Below are positions 35,289-43,766 of a DNA stretch of 64,000 bases, one piece after another (positions within the stretch are counted from its first letter, which is position 1; the number at the start of each line of letters is the position of its first letter). The notes under the pieces were generated by a model. That model did no database searches, was not told the DNA's origin, and saw only the letters and a list, made by a program, of their open reading frames with translations. Made by a program: the position numbers and the translations under genes. The stretch comes from Paenibacillus polymyxa. Lineage in GTDB: Bacteria > Bacillota > Bacilli > Paenibacillales > Paenibacillaceae. The stretch spans positions 4,897,501-4,961,500 of the forward strand of contig NZ_CP015423.1 of NCBI RefSeq assembly GCF_001719045.1. The letters run 5' to 3'.

Positions 35289-36410
35289 TTGAGTAATCAA
35301 CCGCAAAATGTCCATTCAACAGAATCTTTATTTCAACCTTATACTATTCATAATCTGACCTTACAGACTCGTATTGTAATGCCTGCAATGGGCCGCGCTT
35401 TTTCACCAAATGGTGTGCCAGGACCGGATGTAGCCGCTTATTATCGCCGTCGTGCAGAGAATGATGTAGGCCTTATTATTACTGAAGGTGCAGTGATTGA
35501 CCATCCGGCTGGAACAAGTGAGCCGAGGATACCTAATTTTTATGGGGAAGCGGCTTTAAACGGTTGGGCTGAAGTGGTCAGACAGGTTCATGAAGCTGGT
35601 AGTAAAATTTTCCCACAGCTTTGGCATATGGGGATGGCTCGTCCTTTGGGATCTCAGCCGAATCCCGAAGCGCTATCGATTGGTCCATCGGGGCTGGATC
35701 TGGAAGGCAATAAAGTGACCGAGCCGATGACAGAAGAAGAAATTGCCAAGGTCATTGGCGCCTATGTCGATGCAGCGGCGAATGCAAAACGACTGGGCTT
35801 TGACGGCGTTGAAATTCACGGAGCACACGGCTATCTGGTTGATCAATTCTTTTGGGAGAGAACGAACCAACGTACGGATCGCTATGGTGGTGATATCATA
35901 AAACGTGCTCAATTCGCCATTGAGCTTGTGGAAGCTATTCGTGCTGAGGTTGGCCCTGACTACCCTATTGCCATGCGTCTATCCCAATGGAAAATGAATG
36001 ATTACAATGCAAAGCCGTTCGATACACCGGATAAACTGGGGCAGCTCCTGAATGTGTTAGTACAAGCGGGCGTGGACATCTTCCATTGCTCGACACGTCG
36101 CTTTTGGGTACCTGAATTTGAAGGCTCCGATTTGAGCTTTGCCGGATGGGTGAAGAAGCTGACTGGAAAAACCACGATTACGGTTGGCTCTGTAGGTCTG
36201 GATGAGGATTTTGTAAGTTATACGGAAGGAAAAGGGGCAGGACACCAAGATATTAATGAACTTCTGGAACGGCTGGACAACAATGAATTTGATCTGGTAG
36301 CTGTTGGGCGTGCGCTTCTGGGAGATCCTGCTTGGGCTACGAAAATACGTGAAGGCCGAATTCATGATCTTCAAACCTTTACACCTGAGTTACTTCAAAC
36401 GCTCAACTAA
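35289..36410 (+). CDS. NADH:flavin oxidoreductase, Old Yellow Enzyme family
   Basis: A 373-residue FMN-dependent TIM-barrel ene-reductase. Signatures are TRIVMPAMGRAF at the N-terminus, RRAENDVGLIITEGAVIDHPAG, QLWHMGMARP, and HGAHGYLVDQFFWERTNQRTDRYGG with the substrate-binding His residues. It lacks the C-terminal flavin/NAD domains of 2,4-dienoyl-CoA reductases, so it acts alone in reducing activated C=C bonds, probably in electrophile detoxification. The start is TTG 35289 with GAGGAGG nine bases upstream. A TATAAT with TTGATG 16 bp upstream (35224-35251) may be its promoter. It is divergent from a TetR gene. Confidence 0.93.
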   Translation: MSNQPQNVHSTESLFQPYTIHNLTLQTRIVMPAMGRAFSPNGVPGPDVAAYYRRRAENDVGLIITEGAVIDHPAGTSEPRIPNFYGEAALNGWAEVVRQVHEAGSKIFPQLWHMGMARPLGSQPNPEALSIGPSGLDLEGNKVTEPMTEEEIAKVIGAYVDAAANAKRLGFDGVEIHGAHGYLVDQFFWERTNQRTDRYGGDIIKRAQFAIELVEAIRAEVGPDYPIAMRLSQWKMNDYNAKPFDTPDKLGQLLNVLVQAGVDIFHCSTRRFWVPEFEGSDLSFAGWVKKLTGKTTITVGSVGLDEDFVSYTEGKGAGHQDINELLERLDNNEFDLVAVGRALLGDPAWATKIREGRIHDLQTFTPELLQTLN

Positions 36411-36456
36411 AACATATCATACTTTGAACACCTCTTCATTTCATAAATAACACTGT

Positions 36457-36507
36457 AAGCCAAAATACTCAAAGTCAGGTAAGGAACTTTGGTATTTTGG
36501 CTTTTTT
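36457..36507 (+). terminator. Terminator of the Old Yellow Enzyme gene
   Basis: AAGCCAAAATAC and GTATTTTGGCTT form a 12-bp stem, extended by CAAAG/CTTTG, followed by TTTTTATG. Confidence 0.85.
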
Positions 36508-36645
36508 ATGCGTCTGCGATAGTAGTCCATCATGAACCATCAAGCTCCTATCTAATTTAGAACTCATTATAACAGACTTAATCCTAGTTCTTTCAAATCA
36601 TTCATATACTAATACCAGATCAGACTGACATCAATACTTGATATA

Positions 36646-36659
36646 TATAGATGTCTATG
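36646..36659 (+). promoter_or_regulatory. MarR operator, copy 1 (upstream of the MarR gene)
   Basis: ATAGA-TG-TCTAT (36647-36658) is a perfect dyad just before the MarR start at 36673, matching a second copy before the neighbouring oxidoreductase gene at 37113. Confidence 0.7.
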
Positions 36660-36672
36660 TAATAATGCTTGT

Positions 36673-37095
36673 ATGTTAAAAAATAATGCAGCTGCACTGA
36701 TAGGAACCATTAGAGACTCAATCAATAAATTGATTGTGTCTGAGCTTGAAGCGAATGGAATTGAAGGGATTGTTCCTACTCATGGTGGAATTCTAATGTT
36801 CCTTTATCAAAAGGACGGGCTTTCCATTAAGGAATTGACGCAAAAAATTTCTCGTCAGCAACCCACTGTCACTGTTTTGATCGACAAGCTAGTGAAGTTG
36901 GGGTATGTCGAAAGAAAAAAAGAAAGGGAGGATAGTCGAGTTACCCTGATATTTCTGACCGATAAGGGAAGAGAGATAGAGCCTATATTTGAGATGATCT
37001 CCAACAGATTACAAGAAACCATCTATGGTGGTCTCAAAGATGAAGAAAAAGAACAGCTGGAATATCTGCTGGAGCATGTCAAAAACAGATTATAA
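36673..37095 (+). CDS. MarR family transcriptional regulator
   Basis: A 140-residue winged-helix protein with recognition region LTQKISRQQPTVTVLIDKLVKLGY and wing motif REDSRVTLIFLTDKG. No good ribosome site precedes ATG 36673, and transcription from the predicted promoter would begin near the start, so translation may be leaderless or nearly so (inference). A palindrome ATAGA-N2-TCTAT lies before it and again before the flavodoxin-fold oxidoreductase 70 bp downstream, so both are probably its targets. The likely ligand is a quinone or electrophile reduced by that enzyme. No Cys-based OhrR motif is apparent. Confidence 0.88.
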   Translation: MLKNNAAALIGTIRDSINKLIVSELEANGIEGIVPTHGGILMFLYQKDGLSIKELTQKISRQQPTVTVLIDKLVKLGYVERKKEREDSRVTLIFLTDKGREIEPIFEMISNRLQETIYGGLKDEEKEQLEYLLEHVKNRL

Positions 37096-37112
37096 ATTTT
37101 TTTAAGTAAATG

Positions 37113-37126
37113 TATAGATATCTATA
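37113..37126 (+). promoter_or_regulatory. MarR operator, copy 2 (upstream of the oxidoreductase)
   Basis: TATAGATATCTATA is a 14-bp perfect palindrome, 41 bases before ATG 37168. Its ATAGA-N2-TCTAT core is identical to copy 1 at 36647-36658. Confidence 0.75.
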
Positions 37127-37167
37127 TTAATATCAAAATAACAATAAAACATCGGGAGGTTATTAAA

Positions 37168-37749
37168 ATGAAACATCTTATCATCTATGCTCACTCTAAC
37201 GCAGAAAGCTTTAATCATGCGATACTCGAAACGGTTGTAAATACCTTGAAAGAAAAAGGTGACGAAGTCGTTGTACGCGATCTGTATGCCCTTGATTTTC
37301 AACCTGTATTAAAACCTGAGGATACTGCCGCTATGAGAGCAGGGCAAACCCCGGCTGATATCAAAGTGGAGCAGGAATACATCTCACAATCGGATACGAT
37401 TACTTTTATTTCTCCCATCTGGTGGACAGGTCTTCCGGCTATCCTGAAAGGTTACGTTGACCGTGTATTTGCATACGGCTTTGCATATACGGCTGGTGTA
37501 GAAGGGATTAATAAGCTGCTTACAGGTAAAAAAGGTTTTATCGTGAATACACACGGTACTCCCAACGCGATCTACGATGAAATCGGTATGACCGCAGGAT
37601 TGAAGATCACATCAGATACGGGAATTTTTGATTTCGTTGGAATTGAATCCGTCGGTCACTTACTGCTTGGAAGTATTGGTTACCTTGATGAAGATGGCTA
37701 TAAAGGACTGCTGAAGCAAGTCCAAGACACGGTTAAAACGGTTCTGTAA
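37168..37749 (+). CDS. Flavodoxin-fold NAD(P)H oxidoreductase (quinone reductase type)
   Basis: A 193-residue protein of the Flavodoxin_2 family (KefF/MdaB/YwrO-like). The phosphate-loop region LIIYAHSNAESFNHAIL binds FMN or FAD. ISPIWWTGLPAILKGYVDRVF is the family core motif, and NTHGTPNAIYDE continues the flavin site. Such enzymes reduce quinones or azo and nitro compounds by two electrons using NAD(P)H. GGGAGG precedes ATG 37168 by seven bases. A perfect palindrome upstream is shared with the adjacent MarR gene, implying de-repression by a toxic substrate. Confidence 0.92.
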   Translation: MKHLIIYAHSNAESFNHAILETVVNTLKEKGDEVVVRDLYALDFQPVLKPEDTAAMRAGQTPADIKVEQEYISQSDTITFISPIWWTGLPAILKGYVDRVFAYGFAYTAGVEGINKLLTGKKGFIVNTHGTPNAIYDEIGMTAGLKITSDTGIFDFVGIESVGHLLLGSIGYLDEDGYKGLLKQVQDTVKTVL

Positions 37750-38096
37750 AGTCAGTTTATGTTCTCTTAGAAACGTAAGACATTCTTTTAAATGATGAGG
37801 TCAACCCGTATTTAGTGGTTGGCCTTTTCTTGTAAATGCTTATATTTCTCCAACATCCCGGTCCATAGATCTTTTGAATTTGTAATAGCATCTAAACCGT
37901 TTCATCTTATGTAACAACTCCTTTACCGTAAACTGGCAAGAGGTGATCAAGCGTATTTTTTCTTATTCGACGCTGAGCTCATTAACCCTTGTATTAAAAT
38001 TCACAAATATTTCATTGTTATTATCGTGGGCAATTCATTATAGTACATAGTATTAATAGTTAACTGTATGTATTATGTGTGTGGCGGAGGTTCACT
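37750..38096. other. Intergenic region with terminator
   Basis: A 347-bp gap. AGGTCAACC (37798-37806) and GGTTGGCCT (37817-37825, one wobble) followed by TTTCTT form the terminator of the oxidoreductase. The rest is AT-rich, without a recognisable small gene, repeat or known RNA motif. The promoter of the next MarR gene must lie near its end. Confidence 0.55.
37798..37831 (+). terminator. Terminator of the oxidoreductase gene
   Basis: A nine-bp stem AGGTCAACC/GGTTGGCCT with a ten-base loop and TTTTCTT tail. Confidence 0.75.
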
Positions 38097-38534
38097 ATGA
38101 AAGATTATGAACTAAGGGACGAATTGAGAGAATCCGTTAACCGGATTTATGGCATGGAATTATTCAGTAGCCTGACGGAGCTTGTTCAGGGGGAAAACCA
38201 TGTGCTTCAATATTTAGTTCAGCATCGGGATGATGAAATTAATCCTTCCTTGCTCAGCGATCATCTGCATGTATCCAGATCAAGAATTACGGCAGCGCTT
38301 ACGGGATTAAGAAAAAAAGGCTATGTGACTATGGAAATGTCTGAGCATGACAGACGACGAATGTGTGTAAGGCTCACAGTAGATGGTGAATCCTTGATCA
38401 AACAGAAGCAAGAGGGAATTGAAGGTTATTTTGAAGCGCTTGTGGTTGGTTTGGGTGAGAAGAATGTGAAGGAATTTATACGGTTAATTGAGCTTTCTTT
38501 GAGTATTATGAATGCGCGTTCTATTGAAAAATAA
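38097..38534 (+). CDS. MarR family transcriptional regulator
   Basis: A 145-residue winged-helix regulator. The HTH reads LLSDHLHVSRSRITAALTGLRKKGYVTM and the wing SEHDRRRMCVRLT. GGAGG lies seven bases before ATG 38097; a GTG at 38079 in the same frame is discarded. It lies 21 bp before a DegV-family gene on the same strand, so the pair is likely one operon. MarR-DegV or HTH-DegV pairs are common in Bacillota and may link fatty-acid state to gene control (inference). No operator palindrome was spotted. Confidence 0.9.
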   Translation: MKDYELRDELRESVNRIYGMELFSSLTELVQGENHVLQYLVQHRDDEINPSLLSDHLHVSRSRITAALTGLRKKGYVTMEMSEHDRRRMCVRLTVDGESLIKQKQEGIEGYFEALVVGLGEKNVKEFIRLIELSLSIMNARSIEK

Positions 38535-38555
38535 CATAATGTGAGGGTGTACCGT

Positions 38556-39386
38556 GTGAGATATAAAATAATAGCGGATAGCTGCTGTGATTTAACGAGA
38601 GAGCTTAGAGAAGAGATGCAAGTTACTACGATTCCGTTGAATATGACGCTGGGAGATAAATGCTTTGTAGATGATGACACATTGGACTTGCCTCAGTTTA
38701 TGGAAGAAATGAAAGCCTGTACAACCAAAATTGGATCCGCATCACCGTCACCTATGCTGTATAAGGAAGCCTTTCAAGGTGCGCATACTTCTTTTGCCAT
38801 TACATTATCCAGCAACCTGTCCAGTTCGTATTCCAGTGCATTGGTAGGAAAAGATATGGCGGAAGAAGAAGGGGCGGATGTTCATGTATTTGATTCGAAA
38901 AGCGCTTCGGCTGGACAGCTCTTGTTAGCTCTAAAACTACGCAAGTTGATTGACGAGGGATACCATAAAAGCGAAATTATTTCTTCCCTGGAGAGCTTTA
39001 TTAGCAAGATGAAAACCTACTTTGTTTTAGAAAATCTGGATAATTTGGTTAAGAACGGACGAATGAATAAAATCACTGGAAAGATACTTTCACTCTTGCA
39101 TATCAGGCCTATTTTAGGCTCGGATGGTGACGGGAATATCGCATTTTTTACTCAAGCACGCGGTCAGAATCAAATTATCGAAAAGCTGGCAGATACTATT
39201 GAAAAAAGTGGCCGGGCTACCGAAGGAGAAAGCATCGTCATTACTCACTGCAATAATCCTGGGCTGGCGGAAAAATTAATGAATGCGCTGAAGAAACGCT
39301 ATCAATTTAAAGATATTCATATTGTGTCCACCAGAGGGATTAGTTCAATGTACGCCAATGACAAAGGGATCATTATGGCCTTTTAA
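38556..39386 (+). CDS. DegV family fatty-acid-binding protein
   Basis: A 276-residue DegV/FakB-type protein that binds a single fatty acid in a pocket between two lobes and presents it to a fatty-acid kinase (FakA). The N-terminal signature KIIADSCCDLT corresponds to the DSxxD motif. ITLSSNLSSSYSSA, the lipid-contact loop, and VFDSKSASAGQLLL are typical. Later come LDNLVKNGRMNKITGKI and RPILG. GTG 38556 with GAGGGTG upstream is chosen over GTG 38541. It follows a MarR gene at 21 bp. It could supply exogenous fatty acids for phospholipid synthesis. Confidence 0.93.
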   Translation: MRYKIIADSCCDLTRELREEMQVTTIPLNMTLGDKCFVDDDTLDLPQFMEEMKACTTKIGSASPSPMLYKEAFQGAHTSFAITLSSNLSSSYSSALVGKDMAEEEGADVHVFDSKSASAGQLLLALKLRKLIDEGYHKSEIISSLESFISKMKTYFVLENLDNLVKNGRMNKITGKILSLLHIRPILGSDGDGNIAFFTQARGQNQIIEKLADTIEKSGRATEGESIVITHCNNPGLAEKLMNALKKRYQFKDIHIVSTRGISSMYANDKGIIMAF

Positions 39387-39394
39387 AAATATTC

Positions 39395-39430
39395 AGGGTT
39401 TATCCTCGCTGTATGGATAAACCCTTTTTA
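39395..39430 (+). terminator. Terminator of the MarR-DegV operon
   Basis: AGGGTTTATCC and GGATAAACCCT are perfectly complementary with a nine-base loop, followed by TTTTA. Confidence 0.88.
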
Positions 39431-39459
39431 GTACACTGAGACTTTGCGGGAGTTCAAGC

Positions 39460-40095
39460 CTATCTCAATTTTCTAATGAGGACAGAAGCGTTTATGCTGG
39501 CTTGAGTTCCTCCGGCTTGTGTTTGCAGGGTAACAGCAGTAGTAGAGCTATGGTTTCGCAAAGTAAGGACGTCACCGCATGCCAGAGCGAGGATGGCTTG
39601 CCCTGTGTTCTGTTGTGTCCCGGCTCCTGAGCCGTATACAGTTCCCTCAGACAGTGCGCCATTAATAAAGAGGGCGAATTGGTTAGGTTCCACACCGGAC
39701 ACCGAAAAGTGAACTTCATATTTTCCAGCATCGGATACAGCAATCTGTGTAGTTCCTGGAACATGAGCAATTCCAGGTGTAAGTATACCGTTTGTATCCA
39801 AAATGACATCCCTTTCAATCGGAACAACTTGGGGCTTCACATTATAAATATAACCGAACTGCGCTAAATCACCTATAGTTCCAGAATCCCCTTCAGGCCC
39901 TAAAGCGCCATGATTAATATTCACGCTTACAAGTTGCTTTTTGACGATGATGTCTTTCCCGAACCCTTTCCGTTTCGAGCGGCCTTTTCTCTTTGGGGGC
40001 TTTTCCTCAAACTTTTTTTCTAACTTATCAAACCAGGCACGGACAAAAACATTTTTTTTACGGCCTTTTTTTCGTTTTAATTCAGGATGACCCAA
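39460..40095 (-). CDS. BclA-like C-terminal (TNF/C1q-fold) surface protein with near-absent collagen region
   Basis: A 211-residue protein. The N-terminal 60 residues are extremely basic (KRKKGRKKN, PPKRKGRSKRKGFGK). A very short Gly-x-x stretch (GALGPEGDSGTIGD) is followed by a domain like the exosporium protein BclA C-terminus: DVILDTNGILTPGIAHVPGTT, VSDAGKYEVHFSVSGVEPNQFALFINGAL, VLTLRNHSS. This fold trimerises in spore-surface glycoproteins. Here the long collagen-like region is missing. ATG 40110 overlaps the ribosome site, so TTG 40095, seven bases after GGAGGTG, is taken as the start. The basic tail suggests binding to an acidic surface or nucleic acid (inference). Probably sporulation-related, unproven. 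Confidence 0.78.
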   Translation of the reverse strand: MGHPELKRKKGRKKNVFVRAWFDKLEKKFEEKPPKRKGRSKRKGFGKDIIVKKQLVSVNINHGALGPEGDSGTIGDLAQFGYIYNVKPQVVPIERDVILDTNGILTPGIAHVPGTTQIAVSDAGKYEVHFSVSGVEPNQFALFINGALSEGTVYGSGAGTQQNTGQAILALACGDVLTLRNHSSTTAVTLQTQAGGTQASINASVLIRKLR

Positions 40096-40305
40096 TACAA
40101 ACACCTCCATATGGTTTGTTGTATACTACTCCATTCATCTAGAGGAGGCATGGATATCTGTCCTGTGACCTATAGGAAACGATCTATTTTGACTAAAAAC
40201 AGGCTGCTGTACAAGGTACATTCGTCTAGTATGTAAAAAAGCACCTTTGAATGTGCACTTGGATGATAACCAAGGAACAGACAAAGGCGCCAGTAGAGAC
40301 GTGTA

Positions 40306-41532
40306 TCATGATGAAGCGGTTTGAAGCCGCTTTTTGCGCACATATAGGGCGTACAAGATGCCCCCAAGCAGACACAGGATGCAGGCGAAGCCTGCCAGCA
40401 ACCACGCCGATGAGACTGCTCCACCACGATCCATGCTATTTCCGAGCCATAAAGGCAGCAGAGCTCCTCCAACTCCACCTGCGCCTATAAGTAGGCTGGT
40501 GGTGGATTCTTCGGTGCCTGGCATCATTTTGCTGGCAAAAACAAGTGCGATGGAGAAGATCCCGGACATGCCCAGCCCCAGCAGTACAATAAGGATAAAG
40601 GCGCCGGCAGTGCCTTTGATCAGCGGGAACACGCATAGCAGCAAAGTCGCTGCCAGCGAGCTCAGGGCGACAAAGACACCGTAGCCGTATCGATCGGCAA
40701 TGTAGCCTGTGAATAACCGGCCGGTAGCCATTGCTAACCAGAAGCAGGTGACACTCAGTGCTGCTTCGGCTTGTGTGAGACCCAAACGTTCGATGAACAT
40801 GGAGGGCAGGAAATTAGCCAGGCTCATCTCTGTTCCTACATAGATAAAGAAAAAGACGATAAATAGTGCAAGTAGCTTCCAATTGCCTATAGGGCTACCT
40901 TTAGAAGCCTCCACCGTGGGGGATTTGGGTGAGTTGGTGGAACGCGCATGGTTGTCACCTCGGTGTTCCTGTTGGTCTAATAAAGCGTCCAGCGTGCCGA
41001 AGGACCCACGCAGCCAAGCTATGACGGTCATGGCTGCAAACATGGAAATGATGGGAAAGGCCAATCGCCACCAACCGAGAGCAATGAGCTGGCTGGCGAT
41101 AGCGGGCATAGCCAACGCGCCGATCCCAAAAAAGACTTCCAGACGGCTCATCGCCGCGCCCGTTCCTTGAGTAATACCGCTGATAATAATAGTGCCAATG
41201 AGTGTTTCTACCATGCCGAAGCCAAACCCGGCTGCTGCCCCGACGGCATATAGCCAACCCCAAGGCAGCAGCAATGAGTACAGCACTTCAGCCGCGCACA
41301 GCAGGAGCAGGGCGAATACTAGACTTCGGCGTTTGCCGAAACGCCGGGCAAGCCACGGCGACAGCAGGACTCCACCCAGAAAACCGGAAAATTGAGCGAA
41401 GATTAGGCTTCCGCCGTCCGTATAGTTTCTACCGTAATGCTCTAACAACACAGGCAGTAGGGAGCCTACAACCACGTGTGCCAGGCCGATTAAAAAATAA
41501 GACAAGCTGCCGATCCATAGCAGTCGTTTCAT
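40306..41532 (-). CDS. MFS transporter in the beta-galactosidase operon
   Basis: A 408-residue, 12-TM major facilitator protein. The loop 2-3 region reads LARRFGKRRSLVFALLL and loop 8-9 TGYIADRYGYGVFV. The overall pattern is like FucP/glucose-type or the YfkF class rather than LacY. It lies 68 bp downstream of the GH42 beta-galactosidase on the same strand, so it could import galactosides or export related sugars (inference from position). AAGGAG lies seven bases before ATG 41532. A 17-bp perfect hairpin just upstream in the mRNA may tune expression between the two genes. Confidence 0.88.
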   Translation of the reverse strand: MKRLLWIGSLSYFLIGLAHVVVGSLLPVLLEHYGRNYTDGGSLIFAQFSGFLGGVLLSPWLARRFGKRRSLVFALLLLCAAEVLYSLLLPWGWLYAVGAAAGFGFGMVETLIGTIIISGITQGTGAAMSRLEVFFGIGALAMPAIASQLIALGWWRLAFPIISMFAAMTVIAWLRGSFGTLDALLDQQEHRGDNHARSTNSPKSPTVEASKGSPIGNWKLLALFIVFFFIYVGTEMSLANFLPSMFIERLGLTQAEAALSVTCFWLAMATGRLFTGYIADRYGYGVFVALSSLAATLLLCVFPLIKGTAGAFILIVLLGLGMSGIFSIALVFASKMMPGTEESTTSLLIGAGGVGGALLPLWLGNSMDRGGAVSSAWLLAGFACILCLLGGILYALYVRKKRLQTASS

Positions 41533-41552
41533 GATGAACTCCTTTGATACCT

Positions 41553-41594
41553 AGATTTGACTCATGCAGCAATCTGACTGCATGAGTCAAATCT
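41553..41594 (-). promoter_or_regulatory. Perfect 17-bp hairpin between beta-galactosidase and MFS genes
   Basis: AGATTTGACTCATGCAG (41553-41569) and CTGCATGAGTCAAATCT (41578-41594) are exactly complementary with an eight-base loop. No T-run follows, so full termination is unlikely. It ends about 20 bases before the MFS start. Confidence 0.7.
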
Positions 41595-41600
41595 GAGTGA

Positions 41601-43628
41601 TTATGATAGCTCCAGTACTTGAAAGCCGTAACCTTCAATAGAAATATCTCCTTCTAGGTATTTACCGCTGATCAGCTCGTTCCCTTTCTGATCATCCAGA
41701 TGATATTGCTGCGTCTGGGCGTTATGATTCAGAACGAATAGATATGATTTTCCATCTTTGGTCCGTACAGTGGCTTCTACACCCGCAGGAGCGCGCAGTA
41801 GGGATGAAATCCCTTTTTGCTCACAAATGTAGCCCAGTAGGCCATCAAGGAAAGTCTCTTCAGGATCTGAAGCAACGTACCATGCCTCACCTTGACCGAA
41901 ACGATTACGTGTCAGCACTGGCATGCCCTGATAGAAATCATCGCCGTATTCGGCCAGCACCTCGGCGCCTTCGCTATGCAACAAGTCGCAGAGCAGACCG
42001 CATTTATATTCACCTTGTAATACGCCCACCTTATCTTTCAATACAATGCGATTGTGTGATTCCGGCAGAAGCGCGTCTATTTCTTCCACCCAGATCCCAA
42101 GCAAGTTACGCAGTTTACCAGGATATCCTCCGGTTGTGACCAGATCATTTTCATTAACAATGCCACTGAAAAAGGTCGTTACGAAGGTGCCACCATGCTC
42201 TGTGAATTGTTCTAGCTTCTCGGCGGTACCCGGCTTGACCATGTAGAGTACAGGCGCGATAATGAGATCATATTTCTGGAAATCTGCATCAACAGAAACC
42301 AGATCTACCTGTACATTCCGCCGGAAGAGGGGAGCATAATACTTGTGCACCTGATCCACATATTTCAAGGCGACAGAAGGGCCGCTTGATTTTTCCAAAG
42401 CCCACCAATTGTCCCAATCGAATAAAATGGCTACTTTGGCATTAACGGTTGCGTCAAGTAGCGTGTTGCCTAATGCGCCAAGCTCACTGCCAAGCTGTGC
42501 CACCTCGCGAAATACACGTGTGTTCTCATGCCCGGCATGTTCAATGACGGCCCCGTGGAATTTCTCACAAGCGCCGATCGAGCGGCGAAGCTGGAAGAAC
42601 ATGACCGTGTCCGCGCCATGCGCGACCGCCTGATAACTCCATAACCGCATAACGCCAGGCCGTTTAAGCGAATTATACGCCTGCCAGTTCTGCTGGCTCG
42701 GTGTTTGCTCCATCAGCATAAAGGGTTGCCCATCCTTCAAGCCGCGCATCAGATCGTGCGCCATCGCTGTATAGCTTATCGGAGTATTGGCCCCGGGATA
42801 GCTGTCCCAAGATACAATATCCATGTGCTTAGCCCATTTAAAATAGTCCAGTTGTTTAAAAAAGCCCATCAGATTGGTCGTTATCACGGCATCGGGAACA
42901 TGTTTTTTAATCGCGTTATACTCCAGCAGATAACAATCAAGCATACTGTCTGAATTAAAGCGTGCATAATCGAGGGATATGCCCTGAAAGGTCGAGTGAT
43001 TTTCTCCCCAATGCTCGCTCAGATTATTTGGTGGTACAATTTCATCCCAATCATAGAAGGTGTGACCCCAGAAGGAAGTATTCCACACCCGGTTTAGTTC
43101 TTCCAGTGATCCGTATTTTTGCTTGAGCCACACCCGAAATGCGGCTGCACAGTTATCACAATAGCAATCCCCGCCGTACTCATTGGACACGTGCCACACG
43201 AGGATCGCGGGATGGTTATTGTATCGTTCTGCAAGTCGATCAGCCATCTGCTCCGCATATTTTCGATACGTTGGACTGTTCGGACAGGAGTTGTGGCGGC
43301 CACCGAATTTCCGCTTACGCCCGTCAGCATCGACTCGCAGAATGTCGGGATAACGCGTAGCCATCCAGGCTGGATGCGCTGCCGTGCTAGTAGCTAAACA
43401 AACGAAGATATCGCTTTCATAAAGACTGTCAATCAATTGATCCAGCCATTCAAAATGATATGTGATTTCGTCGGATTGAATTTTGGCCCATGAGAATACG
43501 TTGACCGTGGCGATATCAATCCCTGCCTGCCTGAACATCCGTAAATCTTCCTGATGCGTGGCCTCATCCCATTGCTCAGGATTATAATCTCCACCGTAAA
43601 ATACTTTAGGAAGTTTGCTGCTTATCAT
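41601..43628 (-). CDS. Beta-galactosidase, glycoside hydrolase family 42
   Basis: A 675-residue GH42 enzyme cleaving terminal beta-D-galactosides. It opens with LPKVFYGGDYNPEQWDE, typical of GH42. The acid/base glutamate is E150 in HVSNEYGGDCYC and the nucleophile E307 in LMEQTPSQQ. A zinc-binding cysteine group (CYCDNC plus an upstream Cys in NSCPNSP) marks the trimeric type. No signal peptide is present, so it acts in the cytoplasm. ATG 43628 follows AGAGGTGA; an ORF extension to 43748 lacks a ribosome site. It is divergent from an AraC regulator and upstream of an MFS transporter, a small galactoside-use operon. Confidence 0.95.
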   Translation of the reverse strand: MISSKLPKVFYGGDYNPEQWDEATHQEDLRMFRQAGIDIATVNVFSWAKIQSDEITYHFEWLDQLIDSLYESDIFVCLATSTAAHPAWMATRYPDILRVDADGRKRKFGGRHNSCPNSPTYRKYAEQMADRLAERYNNHPAILVWHVSNEYGGDCYCDNCAAAFRVWLKQKYGSLEELNRVWNTSFWGHTFYDWDEIVPPNNLSEHWGENHSTFQGISLDYARFNSDSMLDCYLLEYNAIKKHVPDAVITTNLMGFFKQLDYFKWAKHMDIVSWDSYPGANTPISYTAMAHDLMRGLKDGQPFMLMEQTPSQQNWQAYNSLKRPGVMRLWSYQAVAHGADTVMFFQLRRSIGACEKFHGAVIEHAGHENTRVFREVAQLGSELGALGNTLLDATVNAKVAILFDWDNWWALEKSSGPSVALKYVDQVHKYYAPLFRRNVQVDLVSVDADFQKYDLIIAPVLYMVKPGTAEKLEQFTEHGGTFVTTFFSGIVNENDLVTTGGYPGKLRNLLGIWVEEIDALLPESHNRIVLKDKVGVLQGEYKCGLLCDLLHSEGAEVLAEYGDDFYQGMPVLTRNRFGQGEAWYVASDPEETFLDGLLGYICEQKGISSLLRAPAGVEATVRTKDGKSYLFVLNHNAQTQQYHLDDQKGNELISGKYLEGDISIEGYGFQVLELS

Positions 43629-43766
43629 GCCAATCACCTCTGTATATAAGAATAATCCTATCTTATAATACAAATAACTGCTTTTAAATATAATAAAATG
43701 AACGTGTATATAACAATATGGATCTACATGTGAAATACATACCCGCATACGCCGGAGGTGCTTTTT

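Noticed and set aside
40150..40236. A 28-codon ORF (MDICPVTYRKRS...) after AGAGGAGG
   Set aside because: The ribosome site is only one base from the ATG, there is no family resemblance, and it lies in the upstream region of the BclA-like gene. Too weak to call.
40231..40300. Terminator of the MFS gene from GCACCTTTG/CAAAGGCGC
   Set aside because: The arms contain a mismatch and enclose a long loop; too weak to list as a feature.
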